From NCBI GenBank assembly GCA_030765065.1, contig CM060988.1, positions 203,461,565-203,525,564 of the forward strand: a stretch of 64,000 nt of DNA, in the 5' to 3' direction. Made by a program: the position numbers and the translations under genes. Below the pieces are notes generated by a model. The model searched no databases. It had not been told where the DNA came from and saw only the letters and a list, made by a program, of their open reading frames with translations. Positions 20,878-32,412 of the stretch are shown in pieces. The stretch is from Deroplatys truncata. Lineage: Eukaryota; Arthropoda; Insecta; Mantodea; Mantidae. Position 1 is the first letter of the stretch. Each line of letters begins with the position of its first letter.

Positions 20878-21184
20878 TGCATTGTAAGTATGCACAACTC
20901 ACAAACATTTTGAAATCCCAAAAATATGATTTCTTTTAATCTTCATATTTCATACTTACTAATAAAAGAACATACGTGCCAACTTTTATGGTTTGTTCAT
21001 GAAATTTACAGGGAGGAAGGCTGTTTACAACTTTATGGAATAGAATGCCAATTTTATGAGTTTTTGGTGGGGTGGCTGATTCAGTATGTTCACCATGGCC
21101 ATGATGAAACAAGTGTTTTTGTGATATGAATGTAAGATTTCTCTCTAACTCAAGATTACAGCCAAAAGTACTGCACAAATAATC
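20878..21184. other. Spacer
   Basis: No feature recognised; leads into the tandem array. Confidence 0.3.
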
Positions 21185-22790
21185 TACAGTGCTATGATAG
21201 GCCAGAGCTTATCTGTGTGTCTGTCCATCATGATCATGGTCCCTCTTTACTGGACTACAACAAAATGTATAACACCACTAGTGACCTCTAGTAAATGGTA
21301 TATAGTACTATGATAGACCAGAGCTTATCTGTGTGTCTATCCTTCATCACTATCATGGTTGTCATTCTCTGTGGTGTAGTGGTTACCATACTAGCCTCTA
21401 GTTCCCGAGGTCACGGTTCAAATCTTGTGGAGGACGATAGATTTTTTTTGGGCGTAAAAATTCTTAGCATAGCTTCCTTCGGAAGGGAAGTAAAGCCAGT
21501 GGTCCTGTGTCATAGATTTATGGCACATAAAAGAACCTCAAGCCTGATAAAGAGGCCTCTGAGCAAAATTACCGGTTGTTCATGCCCAATATAGAATGGG
21601 ACGCTAAGGACCACAGCAGTTAAAGTGCGTCCATAAATAAAACTCAATTGAATATAATTTTAACTATCATGGTCCCCCTTCGCTGGGCTGCAACAAACTA
21701 TGTAGCACCACTAGTGACCTGTAGTAAATGGTATACAGTGCTATGACAGACCAGAGCTTATCTGTGTGTCTGTCCTTCGTCATGATCATGGTCTCCTTTC
21801 ACTAAGCTGCAACAGAATGTGAGCACCACTATTGACCTCTAGTAAATGATATACAGCACTAAGATAGACCAGAGCTTATCTGTGTGTCTATCCTTCATCA
21901 TGATCATGGTTCCACTTCACTGGGCTACAACAAAATGTATAGTACCACTAGTGACCTCTAGTAAATGGTATACTGTGCTATGATAGAGCAGAGCTTATCT
22001 GTGTGTCTATCCTCCATCATGATCATGATCCCCCTTCACTGGGCTGTAACAAAATGTATAGCACCACTAGTGACCTCTAGTAAATGGTATACAGTGCTAT
22101 GATAGACCAGAGCTTATCTGTGTGTCTATCCTTCATCATGATCATGGTTCCACTTCACTGAACTGCAACAAAATGTATAGCACCACTAGTAACCTCTAGT
22201 AAATGGTATACAGTGCTATGATAGACCAGAGCTTATCTGTGTGTCTATCCTTCATCATGATCATGGTCCTCCTTCACTGTGCTGTAACAAAATGTATAGC
22301 ACCACTAGTAACCTCTAGTAAATAGTATACAGTGCTATGATAGACCAGAGCTTATCTGTGTGTCTATCCTTCATCATGATCATGGTCCCCCTTCACTGGG
22401 CTGTAACAAAATGTATAGTACTACTAGTGACCTCTAGTAAATGGTATACAGTGCTATGATAGACCAGAGCTTATCTGTGTGTCTATCCTCCATCATGATC
22501 ATAGTCCCCCTTCACTGGGCTGCAACAAAATTTATAGCACCACTAGTGACCTCTAGTAAATGGTATACAGTGCTATGATAGACCAGAGCTTATCTGTGTG
22601 TCTATCCTTCATCATGATCATGGTCCCCCTTTACTGGGCTACAACAAAATGTATAGCATCACTAGTGACCTCTAGTAAATGGTATACAGTGCTATGATAG
22701 ACCAGAGCTTATCTGTGTGTGTATCCTTCATCATGATCATAGTCCCCCTTCACTGGGCTACAACAAAATGTATATCATGCAAATTTAAAA
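21185..22790. repeat. Tandem array, 119-bp unit
   Basis: The landmark 'gagcttatctgtgtgtct' recurs at 21205, 21321, 21754, 21872, 21991, 22110, 22229, 22348, 22467, 22586 and 22705, i.e. every 119 bp (116-119 at the left end). Units carry 'atgatcatggtccc', 'cttcactgggct' and 'gtgacctctagtaaatggta'. A SINE interrupts the array at 21368-21652. The central units are more alike than the outer ones, as expected from unequal exchange. A single diverged unit exists at 62850-62960. Confidence 0.95.
21368..21652 (+). mobile_element. SINE-1, full length
   Basis: Head 'gtggtgtagtggttaccata', with A box, and 'ggtcacggttcaaatc', with B box. The body contains 'gcttccttcggaagggaagt', which is self-complementary in part. 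The tail is 'ccataaataaaactcaattg'. It lies inside one unit of the 119-bp array, which helps date the array as older than this insertion. Confidence 0.88.
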
Positions 22791-23465
22791 TGTTATTGAC
22801 CTCTAGTAACTAGGGTGCATACATTCAGTATTGGATGACATGAATTAAGTTAACTCCTGGCATAAATTATCTTATTTGTGTTTTTTGGCTGCAGTAGGAA
22901 ATGAGGGAGAGGAAAATATATTTTAGTATAAACTCCACTACAGCATTCACCTACGAATCTGGAAAAAGTATGAAAAACTGCAGTCAGGATGGTTGGTCCA
23001 AAGGAACTCAGAACCTCCAAATATACGGTCCTGGGATGCTACTGCATGAGCTATCCTGCTTGGGGGGGGGGGGGGGGGTAATAAATTGTCAAGATAAGCT
23101 TGTATTTGTATGTCAGATAGAATGACGAAATAGCATCAATTATGTTGACTATTTTAACTACTCCTCATAGTAATGCTGAATATCAACATGTTTTCAATCT
23201 TGTAAGAAGGAATAGAACTGAACAGGTCACTGATGTTTAATAAGACACTGAACTACAGTAGCACTGTTGTATGTTATGAACAGAGGTTCAAGAAAGAGCT
23301 AACAGAGCTACAGCAAAAAGCATGTACTGCCTCAGCCTTAAACGTAACTGCATGATGTACAACCAATACATCCAGATTAGTAGTCTAGTGAATAGTGCAG
23401 GATCTATATGTTGTCTTCTTCTTGAAAATGTTTAGTGAATATATTGTGGCTTATGAGGCGGTGTA
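22690..23465 (+). repeat. DRe dispersed repeat, left block and flank
   Basis: 22690-22890 ('atgcaaatttaaaatg...acctctagtaact', 'cattcagtattggatgaca') matches 62850-63060. The array unit is therefore part of a larger repeat. A G17 run lies at 23062-23078. An ORF at 22901-23125 runs through that G run and has no family look, although its first part (FTYESGKSMKNCSQDGW) might be a decayed exon. Confidence 0.55.
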
Positions 23466-24727
23466 TCTTTATTGGTGTCATATATTTGGGGGACATGTTC
23501 CTGACATCAAAACAGTAAAAAAAGTTCATATGAACATGGGTCTGAAAATCATTTATTTCAGAGTTACAACACAAAATCAAAAGTACAAAAATTGCTCAAG
23601 GTGGCTTCCTCTTGCTTCGATGCATGCAGTAAGCCTGCGTTCCATGCTCCGGCGTACTCTGTTGAAAATTCCTGGTGTGTTTCGTATTTGGTCAAATCAC
23701 GTCCTCTCAAAATGTTAACATCAGGTACAGGAGTCGTATAAACCAAGGACTTCAAATGTCCCCAGACATTGGATCCAAATTAGGCAATTGAGACATGCAA
23801 TGGGTCCCCTCGACCAATCCATCTTGGCGGAAATTGATCATTCAAAATCTTACGAACTATCATACTGAAATGAGTTGGAGCACCCTTGTGTAAAAACCAC
23901 ATTCATTGGATGATGTCCAGAGGCACATTATCAGTTAAGTGATGCAACTCATTTCTGAGAAACGAGATAGGTTTCTCATTCAGACGCGGAGGGAAGAAGA
24001 AGGGACCAATAAGGCGATCATGAATGATTCCACCCCAAACGTTGAGAGAGAACCTCTGTTGACAGTTGTCCTGTCGCACTTCATTAGGATTTTCAAATGC
24101 CCAGTTATGGGTGTTATGAAAATTGAAGATGCCATCGCGAGTAAAACCAACCTCGTCCCTGAATAAGATCAGGCTGTGATGAACACAGTACACTGCTGTA
24201 ACATATGTTGACAGAAACGTCTTCTTGGCTCAAAGTCCGCCTCATTTAATCCTTGCACACGTTGAAGGTGATACAGGTACAGAAGATTTTCATGCAGAAT
24301 TCTCCAGATAGTCATATGACTAACCCTTTCCCGTACAGCCATACAGCTTGTGCTTTGTGATGGGTCTGCATCCACAGTACGAAGAACTCGTTCTTCAAGC
24401 TCAATGCCTCGTACCGCTCTTGGTTTCCCAACATTCCTAGTACTCCTCTCAAATGCGCCATTCTCTCTCGAGCGTTGGTGAATTTGAGCGAATGTTCTTG
24501 CACACGGTGACGGTCTGTCAGGGTACCTTTCTGCGTAAATTTCACATGTTCGTGCTGGATTGCCGTCTGCACGGCCATACGTGTAGTGTATATCCATCTG
24601 TTCACTCATGGAATACATCTTCTTTGACCTATAACAACAAAACAGATTTTCAGACCCATATACATATGACCTTTTTTTACCGTAGTGATATCAGGAACAT
24701 GTCCCCCAAATATGACACCAATAAAGA
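23466..24727 (-). mobile_element. IS630/mariner-type element with good TIRs
   Basis: The left end 'tctttattggtgtcatatat' and 'ttgggggacatgttcctgac' is matched inward from the right by 'tctttattggtgtcatattt' and 'gggggacatgttcctgatat'. TIRs are over 40 bp with few differences. TA lies outside at 23464-23465 and 24728-24729. One transposase gene runs on the minus strand. It inserted into DRe. Confidence 0.9.
23565..24618 (-). pseudogene. IS630/mariner-type transposase, nearly complete but broken
   Basis: From 24618 down: MYSMSEQMDIHYTYGRADGN, then PDRPSPCARTFAQIHQRSRE (HTH), VGKPRAVRGIELEERVLRTV, and VSHMTIWRILHENLLYLYHL. After a shift at about 24170 comes DEVGFTRDGIFNFHNTHNWA with the first catalytic Asp context, then QQRFSLNVWGGIIHDRLIGP. 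The second and third Asp region (about 23905-23750) is badly decayed. The end is FNRVRRSMERRLTACIEA near 23610. This domain order is a common arthropod family with no accepted short name that I can assign. Confidence 0.8.
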
Positions 24728-24729
24728 TA

Positions 24730-24885
24730 CATCCTGTATTACGTGTCATTTATTGCACTGAACATTTTACGCATTTTAAATTTCATCTCATCACAAAATT
24801 ATTAAGCTTTGTTGGACAAGGAAAAGTTTTACTGGTTTCAGTTTTAGGAAGTTGGCAAGTATGTTTGAAAAAAATTGTTTGTTTA
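24730..24885 (+). repeat. DRe dispersed repeat, right block
   Basis: 'gcactgaacattttacgcat', 'aaattattaagctttgttgg' and 'ggtttcagtttt' match 63275-63400. The 23466 element therefore sits between blocks that lie closer together in the other copy. Confidence 0.65.
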
Positions 24886-25082
24886 TTGTCATTTTAATTG
24901 ATTGGTACTGTGTCTTATTGGTACATGTTTTTCAGTACCAAGGAAAATTATAAGTATATAAATATTTACTTGGTGCTTTTTATCCTTGGAAATGTTGTGA
25001 AAGAAAATTTGATTGTTAGAATGTTGTGGAATAGTTATAAGAAAGTGAAGAGTTTTAATGCTTTTGCCATTAACACTTTTAG
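24886..25082 (+). other. Intron end
   Basis: AT-rich, ending in the acceptor 'taacacttttag' at 25081-25082. Confidence 0.5.
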
Positions 25083-25276
25083 GACAAGAGGGACCTGAAA
25101 TAATCAACTCTGTGACAGGCAAAGATGATCGTGGCGTGGCTTCACGTCTCTCTAAACAAGGTTTGTTTAGGCGATTCCTCAATCTCGTCGGAAGAATAAG
25201 CTCTATCACAGGTTTAACATTTACTTCCTGCCCACGACAGTATTCAGATGCCAAAGATGCTGTTCAGGATTATAAG
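25083..25276 (+). CDS. Internal coding exon of an unidentified gene
   Basis: A 194-nt exon lies between acceptor 'cacttttag' and donor 'AAG|GTAATT'. It starts with two bases of a split codon and ends on a codon boundary. The open peptide is GQEGPEIINSVTGKDDRGVA, then SRLSKQGLFRRFLNLVGRIS, SITGLTFTSCPRQYSDAK, DAVQDYK. Codon use and G+C stand out from the AT-rich flanks. It has basic and small polar stretches, no membrane segment and no domain I know. Its phase-0 end fits the terminal exon at 33571. Confidence 0.72.
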
Positions 25277-25552
25277 GTAATTATTACTACTTTTCTTGTT
25301 TCTTAAGGGTCTCAACTCATTATCCAAAAGAAATGTGATAAAATGAATAATTCAGATGACAGTTACAAGCAAGGTAACAAAAGAATAACTGAAAACTGCC
25401 TAAGTGTACTCAAGCAAGATGAGATGGGCCAATTAAAGCTGGTTCACAATAACCAAAATAAGAAACTAGAACAATTAAAACAAAAGCTAAAATACACTAA
25501 TATAATTTAAGTGTTTACAAATTAACAAGAAGGGCTCTTTGTTTTTGTGGAT
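25277..25552 (+). other. Intron
   Basis: Follows the donor at 25277. No feature recognised. Confidence 0.4.
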
Positions 25553-25612
25553 GTTCTTTAACTACTAAGGTCCTTAGCATCCCATTCTAATTGGGCGTGA
25601 AAGACTGGAAAG
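25553..25612 (-). mobile_element. SINE-1 3' fragment
   Basis: The reverse complement 'caatt agaatgggatgctaaggacc', with 'agtagttaaagaac', matches the last third of SINE-1. It is about 60 bp and old. Confidence 0.65.
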
Positions 25613-26184
25613 GGGAACAGGATTTGATTTAATTGATCCCGAGCTCTTCTGTGCTATGTCTTCCAGAAGTGTCAATTATGAGATAACTCAGTTTACAGCA
25701 AGGGCTAATCTTGAGATCTGGAGAAAACACATTACTGCCAGGCAAGCTTACTGGGGCCTGGCAGGAAATCGAGTGAGTTTCTCTTGAATTTTACCAGATC
25801 TAAACTTAGAAGAGTTGTTGGCTATCTTAATGACCACAACACTTTGCACAGATATTTATACTTAATTGGACTTACCCAAGACCTTTTATGCAGGAAATGT
25901 GCAAGGGAATTTTAAACTTCCATGCAAATAGTCTGCAAATGCAAAGGATTCACTATGTATCTCTAGGGTCCTGAGGATATAAGAAGGGCAGATATCAAGG
26001 ATGTGGTCTGTTTTATCTGGACCATCAGACTTGATTAATGCCCAGGATAAGAGGCACAAAGGGCCACCAAAATAGGTCACTTAAGGTTTATCATCATCAT
26101 TTTCAGGCACTGTGCATCCTGAATCCCTTACATTCATTGAGTGTTTGTTCTTAAAGTGAAAGCATCATTTATAGCTTGTTTATA
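25613..26184. other. Intron, nothing recognised
   Basis: AT-rich. The TA at 26183-26184 is the duplication of the next element. Confidence 0.4.
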
Positions 26185-27455
26185 AAGGTCTTTCAACAAG
26201 AGTGTCCTATCTTTGAACTTAAATAAAACACATTCTATAAATGATAGAGGGATTATTTCTTTTTTTATTTTGGAACGTAATTAATGTCATTACTTGTGGA
26301 AGAGAACATCAGTAAAGTGATCCCCGCAACCTCGTTGGATTGTGGATATATGGTTGTCCCAATTTTCAATGACAGAAGAACGTAAATTAGATCCAACTTC
26401 ACGAATAACACACGTGATGTTATTCATAAGATCATTTACTGTTTCTGGCTTGTTGACGTAAAATCGAGATTTAACATAACCCCACAAGAAGTAATCCAAC
26501 ATGACCTCAGGGGCAGTTAACATCACCACCCCGGGAAATGATGAAACCTCTGAACTTCTCCTTCAAAAGATAGATTGTTTCAAGAGCAGTATGACATGTG
26601 GCACCATCTTGCTGGAACCAGATGTTTTTGAGATCCATACCATCCAATTGAGTCCAAAAATAGTCCCTTATAAGAGCCCGGTATCTTTCTCCATTGGCAG
26701 TTACAGCTTCTCCATCTTTATCTTGGAAAAAATATGGACCAATGATTCCACCATACCAAAATCCACACCACACAGTAACCTTTTGGGGATGAAGTGGTCG
26801 TTCTTGAATATGCATTGGATTGTGATTGCTCCAATAGCTACAATTTTATTTGTTAACACAACCATCCATCCAAAAGTGGGCTTTGTTGCTGAAGATGATT
26901 TTTCGACAAAAATGCGGGTCAACTTCCAATTGCTCCATAGCACAGTCAGTGAATACACAGCGCAACGTATGGTCATTGGGCTTTAGTTCTTGAGTTAACA
27001 CCATTTTGTAAGCATGAAACTTCAAGTCCAGATGCAGAATTTGCGAAGTTGTGGTCGGCAAAAGCCCCAATTCTTGCGCTCGATGACCAATTGATTTGAT
27101 ACACTCTCACGAACGGCGCCCATGTTTTGTTAGAGCACTTACGTCGATTACGTACAGGCGTTCTTTGATCGCTGACAGAACCACTTCTTTCAAATTTATC
27201 GATCAAATGCCGAATCGTTCTCTTGCACGGACGATTATGCGCACCGTAAACTTCACGCAATACACGGAAGGTTTGGCAAACAGATGATCCATTTTGATAA
27301 TAAATTTTCACAATTTCTACGCATTGCTGAATGCTGTAACGTTCCATGGCTATTTGTCAATAACAACTGTAACCACATGAAAAAAATGACTGCGTAACTC
27401 AATAACAATGGCAGCTATCACATGTTAAAGATAGGACACTCTTGTTGAAAGACCC
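26185..27455 (-). mobile_element. Mariner-family element, copy 2 (of 8540-9829)
   Basis: The left end 'aaggtctttcaacaagagtg' and the right end, inward 'gggtctttcaacaagagtgt', match copy 1. TA lies outside at 26183-26184 and 27456-27457. It is about 1271 bp, inverted relative to copy 1. It sits in the presumed long intron between the exons at 25083 and 33571. Confidence 0.92.
26280..27347 (-). pseudogene. Mariner-type transposase (copy 2), broken
   Basis: The N-terminus MERYSIQQCVEIVKIYYQNG is at 27347. HTH residues KRTIRHLIDKFERSGSVSDQ follow, then NGVNSRTKAQ. The middle ORF reads FSNKAHFWMDGCV, where copy 1 has FSDGTCFW: here the first catalytic Asp is Asn. Then WFQQDGATCHTALETIYLLK (second Asp), and after a shift LDYFLWGYVKSRFYVNKPET (third Asp) to TDVLFHK. 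Reading both copies together shows that each has different lesions. Not functional. Confidence 0.85.
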
Positions 27456-27489
27456 TATATGTAGCTCAAAACTAGCTAGTGCCTGAAAA

Positions 27490-27985
27490 AAGTAGTAAAA
27501 AAAAGGTAGAAATTAACAAAGAACAACAAATAACTTGAATGTATACTATTAATCATTGTTACACACATGCACATGCACTCACTCACAGAGTTTTTTTCCT
27601 TTCTTGTGTACCCTTTTGTATGTATTTATTCTTTTGTATTTTGCCTACCGCCTCAGTAGTTTACAGGTAGTCCATACCCAGAGCAGTATGCTCATTGGCA
27701 CCTTCTTTGTAAATAAATAATAAAGGATGACATTTGGTATGACTAGAGGAATCAATAGTAATGGATTTGCATTTATAATATGTTTAGTCTATCAAATTTT
27801 GACATTTGCTAAACCTGCATTATTTGGCTGAATTGGAAGCGGGTGAAAAGGTATTATTGGTTAGTTACAAACAAATGATATATCAATGCACAAAATTTGC
27901 TTTTCACTTTGCTATTGATATTGGCATCAGTATGCATTGCCGTTCTATTTCCTGGAGCATTGTGAACCAAAATGTTGTATGCTGT
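27490..27985 (+). repeat. DRc dispersed repeat, copy 2
   Basis: Aligned to the reverse complement of 11627-11985, with about 170 bp extra at 27555-27725 (a CA-rich and T-rich insert). It shares AELEAGEKVLLVSYKQM at peptide level. It continues into 'tgtgaaccaaaatgttgtat', which also occurs at 33484. Confidence 0.65.
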
Positions 27986-29474
27986 TCTCAGTATACTGTG
28001 AACCACTTTTATTTGTGTGTAGTCACTTTACCATATCATGAGAAGGTGTTTTGTTTACGTAAATTATTTAGCTTCACGCTTGAGGAGCTAACTTGAAGTA
28101 TTGTTCTTGGAGTTACTTTATTTAAGAAGTTTGCAACACACTTTGGGCGTTGGTTTGAAGTTGTTGATTACGTAATAGTTACTGTTATTACGTAATATGC
28201 TGCTACGTACAAGAAGCTGATTTTAAGATGTAATTTTGTTGTTACACTCCAAGTTTTACACTATAATATTTAACTTTGTTATTAAAACTGCTTCTATATA
28301 TTATTTATGTTTTAATTTGCCTTGGCTGCGTCAGTAATGTTTGTAGAGTCATGTATCTCTTAGGCAGGGTGCGGTACGACAATAATTGTAGACATACACA
28401 GAATTTAAGTTTTTAAATTCTTTTTAAATTCACTTCTTTCATTAATCCTTGCACATTTTAATAAAGCACTACACTTTTTAAGAGCTGTGAGAATCTTTAA
28501 TACTTTCACTTAGCTAACGCGTAGGTATATTTTACAATTCACACATAATATTTCTGTAGAGAACACATCTTCCATCTGGTCACTACCAAGGTTTGCCAGC
28601 AACTGAACATTATTTCAACGTTAAACCTGTAAGCTTCGGTATTTCAAGTCTCTATTGGCTAATTCTAGTCCAATAGAACATCTGCATTTTACTTAAACTT
28701 TTTCCTTGCTATTGATTGTGTAATTTTAAACTGTCACAGAACTTACATTATCGTTGCTGTAATCATGACTAGTAACATTCAAACTCTAAAACTCATTATT
28801 GCTACAAGGTTACCTCATTGTTAGCAACTTAAAACTTATTATTCTCACAGCTGTTGCATTATTAAAGTATGTAATGTATTCACATAACATTATTAAACAT
28901 TTTTACAATAATAATAATAAGCATATGCAATGACTGTTACATACATATTGTTTTAAGGCAGGCTGTTATTGAATTTACTTATAAAATACAATTGAAATTA
29001 TTAGGTATTAAAATACTGCCTCAATCACCACGTTCCGAGCAGTCACATTTTTTTGGTACTCTCCACCACAAAATTTAACTGGTAGTCAGCGAACCATGCT
29101 TTGCAGTGCTCTTATGTGCTACTAAAGTTGTGTTTATGCTTCAATGTCCTTCCTTATACAGGGTGTTTGCTAATACTGGATATATGAAATTATACCGGAA
29201 TTAGTAATAGCATACTGGAAAAATTGGATGAAACATCCATATAACATAGATTTATTTCAGATTAAAGTTTAAATGATTGGTTCTTGGAAGATCTTACTAA
29301 ACAAATAATATACTAATAAGTATCTTGAAAAACTTATTGTCTTGCATGATATAGGATTTTCCATAATTTTCTATCTTATATAATAATGACTCATGTATTT
29401 GGATAATCTTTTACCCCTAAAATATTTTTTACAAGCTGTACAACTTTTCCAGAATTATGAAGATTGTTACAGGA
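27986..29474. other. AT-rich intronic spacer
   Basis: No coding or repeat recognised. A small palindrome around 'attacgtaatagttactgtt' lies near 28168-28198. Confidence 0.4.
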
Positions 29475-29935
29475 GATGCTGGGGGGGGGGTGTTGCTAAG
29501 GTTACACATGCAAAACCTGCTGATATTTCATTCCCATTTCTGTGAATATCAGTGAATGTTTGTCCATTATTATGAATAGCACAGGAATTTTATGAAATTA
29601 CGTTTCTAAGAGGTAAAGGGGAGAATTCAGCATAAAAATTGTTCTTGATCACACACCAATTTCATGAAGAGTACAGAGAGTAAGTTTAATTAAATAGTTA
29701 TTTAAGATTTAAAAAGCCACCTGTTCAACATCGAATATAGCAACACAGCTTCATATTATGAAACAGTAAAGGAATTAACTTAGCCACAATACGCATTTGA
29801 ATACTGCTGCATTTTTACTGCAAAGTGACTTAATGTAATACTGGAATTTTATCAAAGCAAATATTGGAAATACATTGGAATTTTAAACCTTCAAGGCAGT
29901 AGACACACTGCTATAATTATTCATTTTATTGGTTT
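29475..29935 (+). repeat. DRb dispersed repeat, copy 1
   Basis: Matches 41900-42300 in the same order: 'ctgctgatatttcattc', 'ttctaagaggtaa(a/t)gggga', 'tttcat(g/a)aagagtacagag' and 'gcatttgaatactgctg'. It begins at a G10 run. Non-coding and unclassified. Confidence 0.7.
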
Positions 29936-29992
29936 CTATGAAAATGATGTGTAATTTTTTGTTTGATTTTTGTTCCCTTTTTTGCTAATATA

Positions 29993-31448
29993 CACTGGTG
30001 TGAAAAACCTAAGGACGAAAGTAATCTTCGTATGCTGTGACACATAGCTCGATGAAACTTAGAGGGAACTGCTACAGTAGGCAACTAAACGAAATATGCA
30101 ATGAGACGAACAGAAATGCCACTTTTATTCATAGACCATAAGCTACACTAAAGTCTATACGATATATGATGGCTCTGTAGATTTACAGAAACAGATACAT
30201 GGTGCTTAAAAGGGTGTATGATCATCACGGACAGCAAGGTTGGTAAGTAGTTTTGTGGTAGGGCGTTCCATTCCTCCACCAGCGCTGTTGACAACTGTTG
30301 GATGGTTGTTGGTGCATGTGGATGTGCTGCAATGCGTCTCCCCAAAGCATCCCACACGTGTTAGATGGGATTTAAATCGGGGGAAGGGGCAGGCCTGTCC
30401 ATTCGCCGAATATTCTCTCGTTCCAAGAGATCCTCCACCTGCACTGCTCGATGCGGTCGCGCATTATCATCCATAAAAATGAAGTCAGGGCCGACTTCAT
30501 CCCTGAAAAGATGCACATGGGGCAGGAATACAGTATCACAATAACATTGACCAGTGAGGTACCATGTTCAAACATTTGGAGGTCGGTGCACCCAAGCAAC
30601 TTTATGCCTCCCCAAACCATAACACCGGGACCACCAAAACGATCATGTTCAAGGATGTTCCTGGGTTCATTACATGTTCCCACCTCTCACCAGATGAGGG
30701 TACGTCGAAAATCAATACTTAGACTGAATCTGCTCTCAACAAGAAGAGCTCGCGACTCCATTCCTCATTGGTCCAGCTTTGATGCTCTTGGGACCATCGC
30801 AAACGGTGCCGCTGATGTGCGGATGTCAATGGAACACAATGTACTGGCCGTCAGGCAAAGAGACCACCTTTGTGTATTCGCCGTGCCACTGTGTATCATG
30901 AGATTGCATGCCTAGCTGTTAAATGTGGTTGCAATTGCACCTGCTGTTTGGCATGGATCCCTTCTTGCCTGTTGCACAATGTAGCGACCATCTGCTGCTG
31001 TAGTTGAGCGTGGTTGATCACCACCTCTCCTTGGGACAGCAGTGCCTGTGGTTTGGAAGGTTCCACATGCACGTGAAACAATGCTGTGAGCAATTCCAAA
31101 CTCCTGAACAACACTCGTCACACTTCGCCCTTCTTCCAGTTTCCCAATGTTTCTTCCCCATGTGAAGTCATCCAAATGGTTCTACGGGCCATGTTGCAAT
31201 GAAGAACACCACTACAGTCACCGTAATAGCTCGCTAATTGCCACACACCGTCTTCTCCTGTTTCGTCAACTGCCCCGTGTTGCGGGACCAGACTCATTTG
31301 GCACTATAGGCTCGCTACACTCACACCATGTGATGTCCAGCTTTCTGTGTACGTGTGAGAGACCTCCCGTACCTTCATCTTTTTCCACCAAGTAGTTCAT
31401 TTGTTATGTTACTTGACCCATGTCATCTTTAGGTTTTGCACACCAGTG
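29993..31448 (-). mobile_element. Tc1-like transposon, about 1.46 kb
   Basis: TIRs are 'cactggtgtgaaaaacctaa' on the left and, inward from the right, 'cactggtgtgcaaaacctaa'. TA flanks at 29991-29992 and 31449-31450. The minus-strand gene covers most of the element. The ends are well kept, so it is younger than the element at 6234. Confidence 0.92.
30148..31175 (-). pseudogene. Tc1-like DD34E transposase, broken
   Basis: It starts at 31175 with MDDFTWGRNIGKLEEGRSVT, then the HTH VVQEFGIAHSIVSRACGTFQ. After shifts come GGPGVMVWGGIKLLGCTDLQ and a decayed second-Asp box (LWMIMRDRIEQCRWRIS; the family form is FMDDNARPHRAVQVEDFL). Then MWDALGRRIAAHPHAPTTIQ follows the SPDLNPIEH box, and EEWNALPQNYLPTLL. 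The family is common in arthropods. Several frameshifts; the catalytic block is split between frames. Confidence 0.85.
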
Positions 31449-31494
31449 TATCTGCTGTTTCATTACCAGTTACTCCGCAGTGTGCTGGAATCCA

Positions 31495-32412
31495 CTGTAG
31501 TATGATTTTTACTTTCTCTACTACGTATAGTAAGTAGGGGTACTATTGCATTCTACCCAAAAATTTGATACCGAGATTTCACCGGAAATACATGTTTTGA
31601 GGCCTCCTGAATCCAAAAAAAGTATTTTTGGAAACATGTCCGTGTGTGTGTGTGTGTCTCTGTCTGTGTGTCTGTGAACAGCATAACTCAGAAACGAACA
31701 GTCAGATAAACACCAAACTTGGTATGTAGGTTCAGTATCTCCCAGAGATGCGACATGAAGGTTTTCAAGAAAATCCCCCCATCCCAGATTACCCTTTACA
31801 TGGAACATTTTTTGAAAATTTTAATTTTCTCCAAAATGGCTCTAATGATTTTGAATAAAATACCATAAGTTTAAGATATTTTCATGACAAATGAAATGTA
31901 TATCTCGAATTTTCTGGGAATGTCTCCAAAAGTATTCTTCATTGTGAACGACTTTTGCATAACTGGTAAACCATAAGAGATAGACAAAATTTTACTACAC
32001 AAAAAATGTAGATCGCGTTAAAATACACAATTTATATCATATACATTTTGTTTTGTTGAGTGAACCATTTTCGAGATATTGCTTGTTATTCCCTTAAATT
32101 TTCCAATACTTATGCTTTTTCTCAAATGGGAATTCATTTTTTTTTTTTTTTTTTTTTTTTTGTTTTTTGTTTTTTGTTTTTGTCCTGGTAATGCAAAGAG
32201 AATGGAATACTCCACATAGCAACCAGCTCTTAAAATATTTGAATATCGCTTAAAGCCTACCAATTCCCCTTGCATCTGCAAGAAAATTAGCAATAAGATT
32301 AACATCTTGATATCTCGATTAACAAGCATATGGAGAATAAGCGTTTGTAAAAATAGTTTGTACAAGAGTAGAGAAAGGCATGTGAGTGTAACACATCAGA
32401 TTTTTTTATTGG
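31495..32412 (-). repeat. DRa dispersed repeat, full copy, inverted
   Basis: The mirror image of 20030-20877, from 'tttttactttctctactacg' to 'gtgagtgtaacacatcagat'. It carries a GT run (31641-31658) and a T25 run (32137-32161) not found in the other full copy. The strand is assigned by the 20030 copy. With that copy it defines the family ends best. Confidence 0.78.

Noticed and set aside
21185-22790. CRISPR-like or coding tandem repeat
   Set aside because: The 119-bp units abut without unique spacers and have no conserved frame; plain satellite.
22901-23125. 74-codon ORF as a gene
   Set aside because: It runs through a G17 tract and into a repeat block; no family features.
26501-26986. 161-codon plus-strand ORF
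   Set aside because: It is the antisense shadow of the minus-strand mariner transposase (copy 2).
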